A stretch of 35,493 bases of DNA from Chalciporus piperatus. Lineage: Eukaryota > Basidiomycota > Agaricomycetes > Boletales > Boletaceae. Under the pieces are notes generated by a model. The model saw only the letters and a program-made list of their open reading frames with translations. It was not told the origin of the DNA and searched no databases. The stretch is from assembly GCA_038093975.1 (NCBI GenBank), contig JBBPTG010000247.1:1-35493 (forward strand). The letters run 5' to 3'. Shown here one piece after another: positions 23,101 to 33,565 of the stretch; positions within the stretch are counted from its first letter, which is position 1, and every line of letters starts with the position of its first letter. Position numbers and translations under genes: made by a program.

Positions 23101-24579
23101 GAGATTGAGCATACCATTCGCAATTCACCACGTGTTCTCATCAACACCACCACGGGTCGTATGCGTACCAAAGCTCAGCAGGCGGCGGCATTCACAGCAA
23201 CCCCGGACTTCAATGCACTCTGTGCTTCGATGATGACCGGGATTGACCATACACGCATCAAAGAGGTGGTGGCCAAATACTATCGCTATGTCATGTTATC
23301 CCATACGTGGGAGAACGACGAGCCGCTCTTTCATCTGGTCGAGAAGACGACTGTCTACGAACTGCAGAAAACAAAAGAAAATGACAAGTTGCGAGATTTC
23401 TGCGCCCTTGCCCGTGATGCCGGATACGTTTGGGCATGGTCGGACACATCTTGTATAGACAAGCAGGACCAGGTCGTGCTGCAGGAGTCACTCGTTTCCA
23501 TGTTCAGGTGGTACCATGGCGCAGCCCTGACGATCGTCTTCCTTCGAGACGCTGATTTGGGCCTTGAAAATGCTCGATGGGTTTCTCGCGGTTGGACATA
23601 CCAGGAATATGTAGCAGCCAGGGTTATTCGGTTCTACACAGGAGATTGGAAACCCTACCTGGGGTTGATGAGGTGGAACCACAAGGAGGCTCCGGAGATC
23701 AGAACCGCGATGGAATCAAAGGTGAAGGGCAATCCGGACCTTATGCACTTTGTGCATGAACTTCAGCCTGGCCAAGATGACATTCGGAAGAAACTTTCCC
23801 TCGCTTCGGCTCGTACAACGACAGTCGTGGAAGATGCTGCGTACTCATTGCTCGGAATCTTCTCAGTCTCTATCCCGGTGATATATGGCGAGGGGGAAAG
23901 TTCTGCGCTCGGACGTCTCCTGGGACACCTTCTGACAGCTACGGGAGACGCGAGCATCCTCGCTTGGAGCGGAAAGTCCGGCGGCTTCAATAGCTGCTTC
24001 CCTGCTCATATCTCCGTATTCCAAGACTTGGCGACTTCACACCTTCCCAAACCACTCGATGATGATGACCTGAAAGATCTGGTCTACAGATCCAAACGTA
24101 AAACAAACGACTATCGCAATAGCATCATGGAACTCTACGACCGATTGACTAACCTTCCCGCACCCTCGTTAGCGGCCAACCGAATGAAGCTTTCCTGTAT
24201 CATGTTTCAGCTTGAATCTCTCTCATCACTTCAAACAACCGGCTCGAACGCTCATCATTACTGCGCCAAGAATCCCATCCTCGAAGATGTGGACATCCGA
24301 ACGAATGACAGGCTTTCATCCCGGGATACATTGTACCTCGTCTACCCTTGGTTTAATGACATTCTCCTCGATCGCGGATTCGAGCTGGAGAAGCTGACCC
24401 GAGCGATGCGCTTGTTTGCGCGGCTGAGACAGCCATTTGGCGGGTTGTTACTTGCGTTGACGCATCGCGGGTATCAGAGAGTTGCGGCGGACGCGGTGAT
24501 TGGGGCGCAGGTGAAGCAGGATACGTTGGTAGAGGTGGGATATTTGACAGATAATGCGAGGGCGATTGATGTTTTATAA
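20177..24579 (+). CDS. WD40-TPR-HET domain protein (non-self recognition type), frameshifted
   Basis: Exons: about 20177-21088, 21146-21349, 21397-21545, 21614-21715, 21773-21904, 21953-22118, 22170-22372, 22424-22553, 22608-22807, 22860-23001, 23057-24579; nearly 1300 residues. Exon 1 holds WD40 blades (FLSGGEDGTVLRWRR, VDISPDSKRVVSGSSH, LKFSPDGTRIATTQYG). Exons 2-10 encode TPR helices (AKGWALFGLKRGEEAF, LGNHYLVQKNYAEAIRSFE, MGDKALNDKQLQEAISRYTA, GRYDDAFEAYKTM). Exon 11 is a HET domain: VMLSHTWENDEPLF, AWSDTSCIDKQ and RWVSRGWTYQEYVAARVI, plus YSLLGIFSVSIPVIYGE. HET domains trigger incompatibility cell death in fungi. Every splice phase fits except exon 3, where a T seems missing in CTTCTTTGTTAATCAAG (21529-21545), giving a TAA at 21538-21540. 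Intron 1 appears to start with GC. No in-frame ATG precedes the first WD repeat, so upstream exon(s) are missing or unseen. Confidence 0.85.
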
Positions 24580-24895
24580 GGAGGTGACGGTGACGGGGGA
24601 TGGGGGATGGGTAGGTTTGGATGGCCTTGAAGCTGTACGTGGACTATCTCCACGATCTGTGTACCTCTATTTCAGATTCTAAACGCAGGACGTTTGTTGT
24701 ATGTTCCCGTGTCGGTCGCCTGCCAGTAGCCGTCATTTGTGCTGTGCAGGATATACCTTAGACTGTTGACGGGTCGACGACCCTCCGGTTCATACGAAGC
24801 TCTGTGTCTGACTCGCAGATGACGTTCGTCTGCACGAAGTTTTATTTATCACTGTCGCGAACCGATGCCATTCTCCAGATATCTGTTGATAGTCA
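24580..24895. other. 3' flank of the HET gene
   Basis: G-rich then mixed sequence with no coding features; probably the 3' UTR and the spacer before a small secreted-protein-like frame. Confidence 0.4.
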
Positions 24896-25104
24896 TGACA
24901 TCTTCGCTGCCAGCGATTGGCATAAAGACAAAGACATTTGGACTTCTGATGATGGTTTTGTTAGAGGTCTCTGGCGTCGTTCATGGTGCATCCATTGCAG
25001 AGCTCCAGTACTCTCTTTATAACTTCCCCATCGATGGTACTGGGGAAAGATGCAGGAAACGAGGGCCCAGGCGGCGATGCCTGTTGTTCCGAATTGCCCC
25101 GTGA
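24896..25104 (+). CDS. Possible small secreted protein, interrupted downstream by the LINE
   Basis: ATG at 24896 opens a 69-codon frame with a strong hydrophobic core and a signal-like end (TFGLLMMVLLEVSGVVHGAS), followed by IAELQYSLYNFPIDGTG. After that the frame becomes Arg-rich and stops at 25104. A +1 frame from about 25040 carries a more protein-like run (GNEGPGGDACCSELPRESVT), so an unseen intron or a frameshift may lie near 25036-25060. The poly(T) of the LINE starts at 25200, so the gene may have been cut by that insertion. No family is recognised. Confidence 0.3.
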
Positions 25105-25199
25105 GTCAGTGACCTTGGGTCAGCGGCTCGTATTCACCGTGCTCTCGCGAGGTTTCCCTTCAAGTTGCCTCAGAAAAGACAAACTAAAGCCTTGCTCTG

Positions 25200-28100
25200 T
25201 TTTTTTTTTTTTTTGGATAAGCGATGTTATTATGCAGCGACTGACTAATCTAGTCCTACATAATACGCTATGGCGGGATCCTCAACGAGTATCCCGATCC
25301 GAGGAAAAATGCATTTATGCACGCCCTGATTACTCAGGGGGTGTGGGACTCCGTGTGCCAGCCAGTTGCCCCGGTGTATTCAGGGGTCAGGCTAGCGTAA
25401 TACCCACTAAAACCTCCAGGTCTTCTACCCAGTCTCTTGTTAAGGGGTCTCCTGATTTTATTATTGGTTCCCAGGTATTTTTTACCTTTGTTGTAAATTT
25501 CTGTTTCTTTCGTGATCTCGCTATTCGACGATCTGCGTCTAATCGTAAGTTTATCTTATCGAGCCATTGTTTCTTGATCGACTGTTCATTATATTGTCGA
25601 CCGCTTATCACTCGTCCACAGCGGATCGCCCAGATCAGGTGTGCCGACTCTGATATTAGGATGCGTTGTAGCCTTGTCCTCCCCGTTTCTCTATGGTTTG
25701 GGTGTTGTTCTTCGTTGTTCAGTGCCGATATTGCTCCGCACCCCAGTATCTGTCCTATTCGCGGTTGTTGCCATGCACCACTTTGGCTCGACCATAGTCG
25801 TTCTGTTTCTCGCCAAACGACCACTCGCTCCGTGCTCTTGCACTCCGTTAGTATGTGTTCCAGGGATTCAGTTGAGTCATCACAAAGTGCGCATCTTGAT
25901 CTATGTTCATAGTTTGGTATGTTGTTCCAATAGTTTCTGACTCTTATTGATCCGTGCATTGCTTTAAAGAGGAATGTTTGTACTGGTCGTCTAATATCTG
26001 GGTTTCTTAGGCTATTCCATATTGTCTTGTCAGATTCCAGTGATCCCGACCAGTCTTTCACTGCGTGCCGTGCTATGTCGAGGTTCATTAGGGCGGGCCT
26101 CAGGTATTGTTTCGTCGATTTCTGGGTTATTGTTTGATATGCTGTTGCCTGCGTCAGGGCCGCTAGTTTCATTCCTCGTAAGGTGAAGTTCTCTGGGGTA
26201 TTCATATCTATTTCGTCTATTTGATCTTTGCTTGCTCCCCGCTTTGCCAATTCGTCCGCGGCTTCATTTCCGGCGGTTCCGCTGTGGCCTTTTACCCACT
26301 GGAAGCTTGTTGGTGCCGCTCGTTTGCGGAGTTGGTAGGCCGTTAGTTTGAACCATTCTGCGTTACTGACGTTTATCCATCCTTTGTCTTCCCATGACCC
26401 CAGATGTTTCGTTAATCCGTTTATTGCATACATTGAGTCGGATATTATTGTGAGTGGTTTCGTTGGTTCGGTTTCTAATAGTGTTATCGCTATCGCTGCT
26501 ATTTCTCCTGTTTGGTTAGATTGGTTAGGCCCAGGTACTCGTATATCTCGATTTCCGGGGTGGTCATTTCCGAACCAGATCCCGGCTCCGCATTTTGCAT
26601 CTTGTTTCCCATTGTTGATGCATGATCCGTCGGTGTATGCGGGGGTTCGTTTTGCATTGTGGGTGTTGCGTAGGCATTCCATTTTTTTTTTATGATATAG
26701 GTTCGGCGGGACTCCTATGTGGAACCACGCCGGCATTTGTCGTTTTAGGGATTTTGATAGTTTGAGGGGTGCGAAGGTCAGGTTCCATTTCTTTGCCGTT
26801 TGCAACAGTGTAGTTACTGGTCTCGGTATTTGTCTCATATTCTTCCTCTGTCTTCCTGACGGTCTCAATATTGTTAGGAAGGTGTTTATGTCGTCTGGAT
26901 TGCGGATTCCATTTTTTTGGATGCAGTTGATGGTTGCATCAATTACGAACGCCCAGGTGGGTCTTTTGGGTGAGAGGTCTAGATATGTTTTTAACCATGT
27001 CAGGTCGATGGCTTGGTTTCGGGCATTTAAGTCTAGGAGGTTTATTCCCCCGTTTGCTCTGGGTTGGATAAGTTGCTCAACGCTGAGGCCAGGTGGGGTT
27101 CGTTTGTCGTCCCAAATAAATTTTCTTGTCATTGTCATTAGGGTCTTGCATATCTGTGGCGGCATCCCTTGTGCTTTCGTCAGGAATTGAGTCATTCCTC
27201 CGACCACCATCTGGGTGATCAGGCGTTTTGCGTCAAGTGTCGGGTGTGCTGTAGCCTACCTGTCTAGGGCGGATTGTATTTTCTCGATTGTTGTTGTCCA
27301 CGTCTGTGCTTGGTCTGTGTTGTTCCCTATCCAGGCTCCTAGTATTCGGGTTGGGTGGCCATCTTCAGCGATTTTTATTCCTTCCGCCAGCGGTGTATCA
27401 TTGGGGTGTAGACGTCGTGTTTGGGACAGTCGGTCCCTGTGTTGTTTCGTGCCTATTGGGATGATTTCAGTCTTTTCTAAGTTGAATTTCGCTCCAGATG
27501 CTTTGCACCATCGGGTGAGGATAGCTTCTAAAACGTCGTACCGGTCTGATTTTGATAGATATACGGTTGTGTCGTCTGCATATAAATTCACTATTATTTT
27601 ACTTTTTGCGCCTGGTACCATGAATCCTGTTAATTCTGGTGCGTTCCGTATTGACGCGGCTAGAGGCTCGATCGCCAGGTTAAAGAGGAGGCATGAGAGT
27701 GGGTCTCCTTGTCTCACTCCTCGTGTTACTTTGTATTTTTCACTTAGGACTCCGTTTACCATGACTGCCGTGTATGCGTGGTCGTAGAGAGATTTTACAG
27801 TGGCTATAAAGTTTTCGGGGAGGTTGAAGGTCTTGAGAGTGTTTATGAGGTACTTGTGGTCGATCTTGTCATATGCTTTCTCTTGGTCTAGTGCAACTAT
27901 TGCTCCATCTTCTTCCATGTAGTCGGCGTATGCACACATTGTTTCCGCTAGTCGTATCGGGTCAAAGATTGATCTTGTCGGGACGAAACCAGTTTGGTCC
28001 GGGTGGAGGAGGGTTGTTGCATGTGTTGCTAGTTGGGTTGCTAGTATTTTCGTCATAATCTTATAGTCCGTGTTTAGTAGCGTTATCGGTCGATAATTTT

Positions 28101-28530
28101 CGATCTTCGTTCTATCTTTCTTTTTGTATAGGGGGCACATCCAACCTATTGAAAAGTCTGTAGTAGGGTCCGTTCCATACTGCTGGATGTTATTGTATAT
28201 GATTGTTAGGCACTCGGCGATGTTGAAAGTTGGTTTGTCTAGCTTAGTGTTTTGTACGTGGTGCTCATGTATCGTTTTCCATAACTCATATGGGAGACCG
28301 TCAAGGCTGGTTGTGGTGCCATTTTTTGCCCCCTTGAGGGCGACGGTGACTTGTTGCTCTGTTATTCCCTGGTGTAGGTCTGAATGGGGGGCTTCGAATT
28401 TTTGTGATGTCGGTATTTGTTGGAGGACGAATTCTTGTGCTTGTTGGCGCTCCGGGTCGTCGTACGGTCGTAGTCCAGTAATCTGGAGTTCGTTGTGGTA
28501 GTCGTGCGCTATACGGGCCATCCCAAGCAA
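25200..28530 (-). mobile_element. Non-LTR retrotransposon (LINE with RT and RNase H, Tad1-like), 5'-truncated
   Basis: The plus strand shows 15 T at 25200-25214, which is the poly(A) tail of a minus-strand element. Next to it is a ~170-bp 3' UTR, then RNase H and RT coding sequence, with similarity fading near 28530. The upstream endonuclease domain and ORF1 are missing, the usual result of incomplete reverse transcription. I could not find a target-site duplication: TAAAGCCTTGCTCTG on the left has no clear copy near 28530, so the 5' limit is approximate. Resemblance to the Tad1/I-like group with RNase H is inferred from domain order. Confidence 0.85.
25387..28530 (-). pseudogene. LINE polyprotein: reverse transcriptase, RNase H and C-terminal zinc knuckle
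   Basis: One frame runs from about 28530 to 25387 (roughly 1040 codons) with a single in-frame TAG at 27256-27258. RT motifs: ENYRPITLLNTDYKIMTK, DQTGFVPTRSIFD, VALDQEKAYDKIDH, TRGVRQGDPLSCLLFNLA and VNLYADDTTVY (YADD catalytic box). RNase H motifs: AYTDGSCIN, TGEIAAIAI, IISDSMYAI and VKGHSGTAGNEAADELAK. Near the C-terminus RCALCDDSTESLEHILTEC forms a CCHC zinc knuckle typical of LINEs. The stop falls after IQSALDR, just before HPTLDAKRL, where related elements have Trp, so TGG to TAG is the likely change. All catalytic residues are present, so the damage is recent. The endonuclease is absent. Confidence 0.88.
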
Positions 28531-28928
28531 AGGGTGCTCTTGCGAGACCCACCACTACAAAGTGTCTCGTGAAAACAACATGAGCTGGCCAGTTCTTGTG
28601 GAACTTAAAGCCAACCGGCAGGGGATTTTGTCCTCTCAGGCCACACAAAGGGACTACCTATGTATGCCACGGCCCACCCCCGTTCGAGTCACGACTTCGA
28701 ACTAGAGCTTCCCGTTCCCTTACTAGTGCTTCGTTTGTAGAACCCAAACAGGTACTACGTACGGATCCGCGATCTAGTAAAAGTCCACTGCCTCGCCAGA
28801 AGTGTGATCAAATCTGACTAACCACCCCACCATGTACATTGTAGCGAGCTACAGTGCAGTGACGATGAGGCCGAGGGTGTCCTTTGACCATGTTGGTCTC
28901 GGATGGTTTTTAGAACCCGATTCCCCCC
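28531..28928. other. Spacer between the LINE 5' end and the Gypsy LTR
   Basis: About 400 bp with no supported gene. Minus-strand frames encode FKFHKNWPAHVVFTRHF with no known family. A GTTCGAGTC at 28682-28690 looks like an RNA polymerase III B box, but I find no matching A box at a normal distance. This could be original host sequence or part of another element. Confidence 0.35.
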
Positions 28929-29499
28929 TGTTACGAAGCCTATGTCCACCAGGGACACCCTTTTACGGGACTTGGCACGAGATGAAACGACCCAAAACTC
29001 GTATTGAGATCAGGTCTACACTATCGCCAAGTGAAGCGGTTTAGAAGAAGAGAATGGAGAATGACTGAGATAGGACGGTTGAGTCTTGGGGAAAGACCAA
29101 GTGAACTAAGCTGGGGTTACCAGCAGTTCCTTGGTGTTTATATACTATCCTAAGTGTTTGTACATGTTTGTACTAACTATAACTAAATAAGGAGTTACCC
29201 TGAACCCATGAGAATAGAAGCGAGATAAGGAGGCTGTGAAGCATAGCCGAGATAGCGGAGATTAAGTACATGAGGTGAAAGGCTGTGGCATAGCCATGCG
29301 CAGCACGGAGATTAACTGTCAAGGTAAGGCAGTGCGTGAGAATGAATATAACCATAAGGGGCGACCGTGCGAAGAGTGAAAGTGAATGAGCACGTGTCTG
29401 AAAGATAAGATGAGAGAGATTAGATAAGATCGAATGGAACGAAACGTTGAAGTCCGAAAAGTGTCTGTGAAGGTGAGAGAACCGTAATGAACCGTAACA
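28929..29499 (-). repeat. 3' LTR of the Gypsy element (571 bp)
   Basis: The LTR is bounded by the inverted ends TGTTACG at 28929 and CGTAACA at 29499. It lies directly after the polypurine tract, and a TATA box sits inside it. On the minus strand it starts TGTTACGGTTC and ends CTTCGTAACA. Only this LTR is in the window, so the right limit rests on the terminal inverted repeat and the polypurine tract, not on a second copy. Confidence 0.75.
29137..29144 (-). promoter_or_regulatory. LTR TATA box
   Basis: Minus-strand TATATAAA inside the LTR, about 355 bp from its 5' (U3) end, fits a U3/R promoter for the element's transcript. Confidence 0.55.
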
Positions 29500-29514
29500 C
29501 TACCCCCTTCCTAT
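29500..29514 (-). other. Polypurine tract
   Basis: The minus-strand ATAGGAAGGGGGTAG stands immediately before the TGTTACGG start of the 3' LTR, where plus-strand DNA synthesis is primed in LTR elements. Confidence 0.65.
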
Positions 29515-29532
29515 GGATCAACTTCCAGGTGA

Positions 29533-30003
29533 TCAGTTTTCCATGTTATCCGCGTCATGCCATTGTTGCCAACCGTGGGCGTCTTCGTTATGAGGAACGT
29601 CAAGATGACCGTTGACCAGGGTGGGTGAGGGTGTCGGTCGCATTGAAGCCACTAGGGCTGGGATAGGGTCATCTGCGTAACGAGGGGGCAAGACGTCGGG
29701 GTGCATAACTTTGAGAGTCATCCACATCTCGCTCCACGAGATCTGGTACTCGACGATGGTGGTACGATCCGTCACGAGCATGTGAACGAATCGGAGGGAG
29801 GTGTAGAGCACGATGAGGGTCACGACCAGCGTGATGACGACGAGAAGGAGGAGAAGGACATAGACGACGACCGGCATGGCCATCAAGAGGAAGAGGGATG
29901 CGCTGACGACAGCGAGGAGCGCGGTGCGATGAAGCTTGTTGACCGACATGTCGGTCTGAGCAAGGGGGCGAGTGTAGGCAACACCGTTGAGGTATGCGTC
30001 CAT
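29533..30003 (-). CDS. Extra membrane-protein ORF in the env position of the Gypsy element
   Basis: An uninterrupted 156-residue ORF lies between the chromodomain stop (30101) and the polypurine tract (29514). Residues 1-27 are polar. Residues 28-75 form one long or two adjacent membrane segments (LLAVVSASLFLLMAMPVVVY and VLLLLLVVITLVVTLIVLYT). The rest is soluble with a W-rich part (SWSEMWMTLKV) and an acidic tail ending DADNMEN. It begins 98 bp after the pol stop and has its own TATA box 67 bp upstream. I recognise no family. It is not a typical envelope protein: no signal peptide with a large ectodomain, few cysteines. It is intact while pol is broken. It may be an accessory or captured gene; function is unknown. 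Confidence 0.6.
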   Translation of the reverse strand: MDAYLNGVAYTRPLAQTDMSVNKLHRTALLAVVSASLFLLMAMPVVVYVLLLLLVVITLVVTLIVLYTSLRFVHMLVTDRTTIVEYQISWSEMWMTLKVMHPDVLPPRYADDPIPALVASMRPTPSPTLVNGHLDVPHNEDAHGWQQWHDADNMEN

Positions 30004-30069
30004 AGTGATTTAGAACGTATGAGGAGTATTTTGTTGGGGAATGAAGGGTGGTGGGTGGGCATCCAGGCC

Positions 30070-30076
30070 TTATATA
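30070..30076 (-). promoter_or_regulatory. TATA box upstream of the env-position ORF
   Basis: Minus-strand TATATAA (in ACGTATATAAGG) lies 67 bp before the ATG at 30003 and just after the pol stop, with a CCCACCCACCACCC-like pyrimidine leader between. This suggests an internal promoter instead of expression only from the LTR. Confidence 0.5.
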
Positions 30077-30100
30077 CGTTGTTTCCCTATTTGGTACTGT

Positions 30101-33100
30101 TTATGTGGGCGTAGCCCGTGTTTTTAATGGACTGGACAGGTTTGCCATGAGTCTATCAATTTTGGCTGGTCCGTTGTCCGTGAGATTTTCTGGACGTTTC
30201 TGGAATAGGAATAGGAAATCTGCGGGATTAATGGATAGAGCACGAGGTGCGGCTGGATTCTTTGCGTAGAAGTCCTTCAAGCAGCCTTTGGCATTTGCCA
30301 GATTAGCTCTTGGTTCCCAAGTGCGATCGGTCTCATCATAACCTTTCCAGTGCACGAGGTATTCCAGTTTCTTTCCCTTGTACCGTGTGTCAACGACGTA
30401 GTCGACTTCCCATTCGTTGTCTCGTTCTTCCGTAACAAGGACTGGTCCAGGCCGTGCTGTAGGCTGGCCGTCAAGGCGGTCCTTGTAAGGTTTGATTCGA
30501 CGGACATTAACCACAGGGTGGATTTGAATGTCTCATGGAAGCTGTAGTTTTACTGCATTTGGCCCTGCCAAGGCGATAATTTTAAATGGACCCAGCCATC
30601 TTTCAGATAATTTGTCTGATGCGCGTGTCAAACGTAAGTCTGTGGTTGACAGCATGACTTGCTGTCCAATTTCATATTCGGGCGCAGCCGAGCGGTGTTT
30701 GTCGGCTAGCGATTTCATGCGTTCCTGGGCCTTGGCCAGGTTCTTTTCTACATCGGCAATCGTTTTTCGCATTGCGTCTGTGAATGATTTGGCAGCTGGT
30801 GCCTGAGAAGTAGAAGCATATGGCTCTGTGCCCATGCGTGGTTCGTATGACCGTGTGACTTCAAACGGTGATTTCTTCGTTGAAGTATGATACTTGTTAT
30901 TAATAGAGAACTGGGCGATGGCTAGCCAGTCTACCCATTGGTTTTGTTTATCGAAGCAGTAGATTCGTAGGAACTTTCCAACTTCTTTGTTTACGATTTC
31001 TGATTGTCCGTCTGTCTGCGGATGGAATGCTGTACTGAGCTTGGTATCAATACCAAGAGCATTATTGATTTCTTTGGCTACTTGCGCTGCGAACTGCGGT
31101 CCTCGATCTGATGTAATGGATAAAGGAAGTCCATGATGCTTCCATACGTGAGAAAGGAATAGGCGAGCGGTTTCCAGGGCCGAACACGTTTTTGTGCATG
31201 GTATGAGTTCGACTTCTTTCGAGAAGCGATCTACCACCGTCAAGATTGCATTAAAACCACGTGATTCGGGTAAACCCGTAATGAAATCCGCAGTGATGTG
31301 TTGCCAGGGTCCGCTAGGAACCGGTAAGGGTTGGAGAAGACCTGCAGGTGCCTGATTCGTTCCTTTGAATCTCTGGCAGGTCTGACAGTGAGATACGTAA
31401 TCTTTTACGAGAGTGGCGAGTCCAGGCCACATGTAAGATCGTTGGATGAGTTCTAGCGTTTTCTCATATCCAGGATGTCCTGCAGCCGGTGTGTCGTGAT
31501 GTAAACGAATGATGTCCATTCGGAGTATGTTGTCTTCCGGAATGTACAACCGATCTTCTTCGTCGTAGAGTAAGCCATCAAGCTTCTCATGAATGCCTTT
31601 CTTTTGGAACTTCTGAACTTCTGTCTCAGATAGCTTGCACGTTGCAAGGAAGACTCTTTGCTTGATCCGTGCCCCTTCATCTGTTAGGGCGACTGTGCGG
31701 ATGTTTTCGGGAGCAATGACCAATATTCCTTTATTGTCATTTTCAACTCCGACGGCGTGGTCTTCTCGTCGTGAGAGAGCGTCAGCTTTTGCCATAGAAG
31801 GTCCAGGTTTGTAAACCCAGAGCATATTGAATCTAGATAGATATTGCGCCCAGCGCGCTTGTCGTCGGTTGAGATCCTGTCTCGTCATGAACCACTGCAG
31901 GTTTGCGTGGTCGTTCCAGATCTCAAACTGGTGCTTAGCACCTTCTAGGTAATGCCGCCATTGCTCTAGTGCCTGAATGACTGAGAGCATTTCTTTATCG
32001 GCGATAGGATAATTCCGTTCTTGCGGAGTCATGGAATGAGATGAATAGGCAACCGGGTGCCATTTGTCTTCTTTCAGAATAGATAAGACTGCGCCTGTTG
32101 CGTAATTAGATGCATCGCATTCTAGGCGGAATTGACAGTTGCCGTCAGGGAAGGCGAGTATGGGAGCTGAGGTGAAACTCTTTTTCAGCGTATCAAACGC
32201 TATTTGACATTTGTCATCCCATATGAAGGCTTGTTCCTTTTTGGTTAGGTCATTGAGAGGACGTGCGACTTGCGCGTAGTCTTGAATGAACCTTCGATAG
32301 AAGTTTGCTAACCTAGGAAGCTTCTTACGCCTTTGACGTTCTTCGGCTCTGGCCATTCCAGTATGGCGGTGACTTTAGATTGATCCATTTTTATCCCATC
32401 TTTTCCTACGATCATTCCAAGGAATTCTACCTCTGATACGCGGAAATTGCATTTTTCGGGTTTCACGAATAGATCATTTTCTTCTAGTCTGCGAAGAACT
32501 TCAAGCACGATTTTGTCGTGTTCTGCCTGATTTTCTGTTTTGGTAAAGATCATCAAATCGTCTATGTAGACGACGAGCACGTCTTCCATGTCTGCGAAGA
32601 TCTCGTTCATCATCGCTTGGAATGTGCCGGGGGAGTTACAGAGACCGAAGTACATGACTCGGGGTTCGAAAGAACCACGGAAGCAAACGAAGGCGGCCTT
32701 CCATTCATCGCCTTCTTTGATGCGAACGTTGTTGTATCCCCATCTGAGATCCATCTTTGTGAATAATTTAGCTCCTTTGAGCTTATCGACGAGTTGGCCG
32801 ATCAACGGCAATGGATAGTTATTTTTGACCGTGTGTTCGTTTAGGTACCGATAATCCTGTACCATGCGTTTACGTCCATCCTTTTTAGGTACAAAGAAGA
32901 CTGGTGACGTTTGGGGGGATTTAGAAGGCGCGATGTAGCCCTTTTTGAGCTGATCATCGATGAAGTCGCTGACTTCCTTCTGTTCTGTTTCCGAAAGTGG
33001 TATCAGTCTACCCTTTTTAGGTTTGAACGTCTCTTTTAGATCAATAGCGTGATCCCACGGCTTGCGTAGGGGCATGCGCTCTGATTCTCCTTTAGAGAAC

Positions 33101-33180
33101 ACTTTGAGGAATTTGTGGTACTCTTTTGGGACCATTTCCTCCACGGTCTTTTCCTTTTCTTTGGGAAGTTGCACGTCCAT
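30101..33180 (-). pseudogene. Gypsy pol: RT, RNase H, integrase and chromodomain (frameshift and nonsense)
   Basis: RT motifs: [52 protein letters not shown] and [10 protein letters not shown] (YIDD catalytic box). RNase H motifs: LECDASNYATGAVLS, IADKEMLSVIQALE and WNDHANLQWF. Integrase: a zinc-binding HHCC segment ending CQTCQRF, then ADFITGLPESRGF, ITSDRGPQF and HPQTDGQSEIVNKEV (D,D,E), and a GPF module (RWLGPFKIIAL). The chromodomain has VDYVVDTRYKGKKLEYLVHW and TWEPRANL. Two lesions: the RT frame stops at 32308-32310 because a T seems missing in [11 protein letters not shown] (CTAGGTTAGC for CTAGGTTTAGC), and a TGA at 30533-30535 splits KLQLP from DIQIHPVVNVRRI in the same frame, fitting CGA to TGA. 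Gag and protease are absent. Confidence 0.9.
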
Positions 33181-33182
33181 CA

Positions 33183-33461
33183 GGAAAAATGACTTATGCC
33201 ATATGTCACCATATGGCAATATTTGTTGCTATATGATGCTATTTGATGTTATTTGTGCACTATGGGCCATATGGCAAAAAGGGAAAAGTACCCAACTATA
33301 GTGCATCATATAGCATACAAATAGCACCAAATTGCAACATATAGCAGGGCCTGTAGACATGTAAAAGGCCTCTATCAATATAAGCTATATGTGCACAATG
33401 TGCACCAAATGGAAAAGTGAAAAAACAACTGAGGGCTTTTCCATATGGCGCCATTTTTCAC
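33183..33461. repeat. AT-rich MITE-like element with degenerate terminal inverted repeats
   Basis: This block differs sharply in composition from its neighbours. Its ends look like imperfect inverted repeats: GGAAAAATGACTTATGCC then ATATG on the left, and on the opposite strand of the right end GTGAAAAATGGCGCCATATGG. Inside, CCATATGGCA words recur, and GCTATATGATGCTATTTG faces an inverted partner near 33303-33325, so much of it could fold back. No coding sequence. It lies exactly at the truncated end of the Gypsy pol. Confidence 0.5.
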
Positions 33462-33565
33462 TCTTTATGTCAAAATATCACACTTGAGTTAAAATACTTC
33501 AGGCTGAATTCGGTGCTAATATAATACATGATGAAATGAGAAGTAAAACAATCAAAACAATAAAT

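Larger units (their letters stand above)
28929..33180 (-). mobile_element. Ty3/Gypsy chromovirus LTR retrotransposon, 5'-truncated
   Basis: Read on the minus strand, the order is RT, RNase H, integrase, chromodomain, an extra membrane-protein ORF, polypurine tract and 3' LTR. Gag, protease, primer-binding site and 5' LTR are missing: the element stops at about 33180, where a MITE-like AT-rich sequence begins. The chromodomain places it among the chromoviruses. It carries one frameshift and one nonsense codon in pol, so it is not autonomous. The 5 bp left of the LTR are CCCCC; with the other end lost, no target-site duplication can be checked. Confidence 0.9.

Noticed and set aside
25200..25214. 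Target-site duplication around the LINE
   Set aside because: I compared the bases left of the poly(T) with the sequence near 28530 and found no convincing direct repeat, so none is claimed.
28586..28690. tRNA-like or SINE promoter (B box GTTCGAGTC at 28682)
   Set aside because: The only A-box-like sequence (TGGCCAGTTCTTG at about 28586) is too far away and imperfect, and no cloverleaf can be drawn.
29173..29355. 60-codon hydrophobic minus-strand ORF in the LTR
   Set aside because: It lies inside the LTR between the TATA box and the U3 end and has no independent support.
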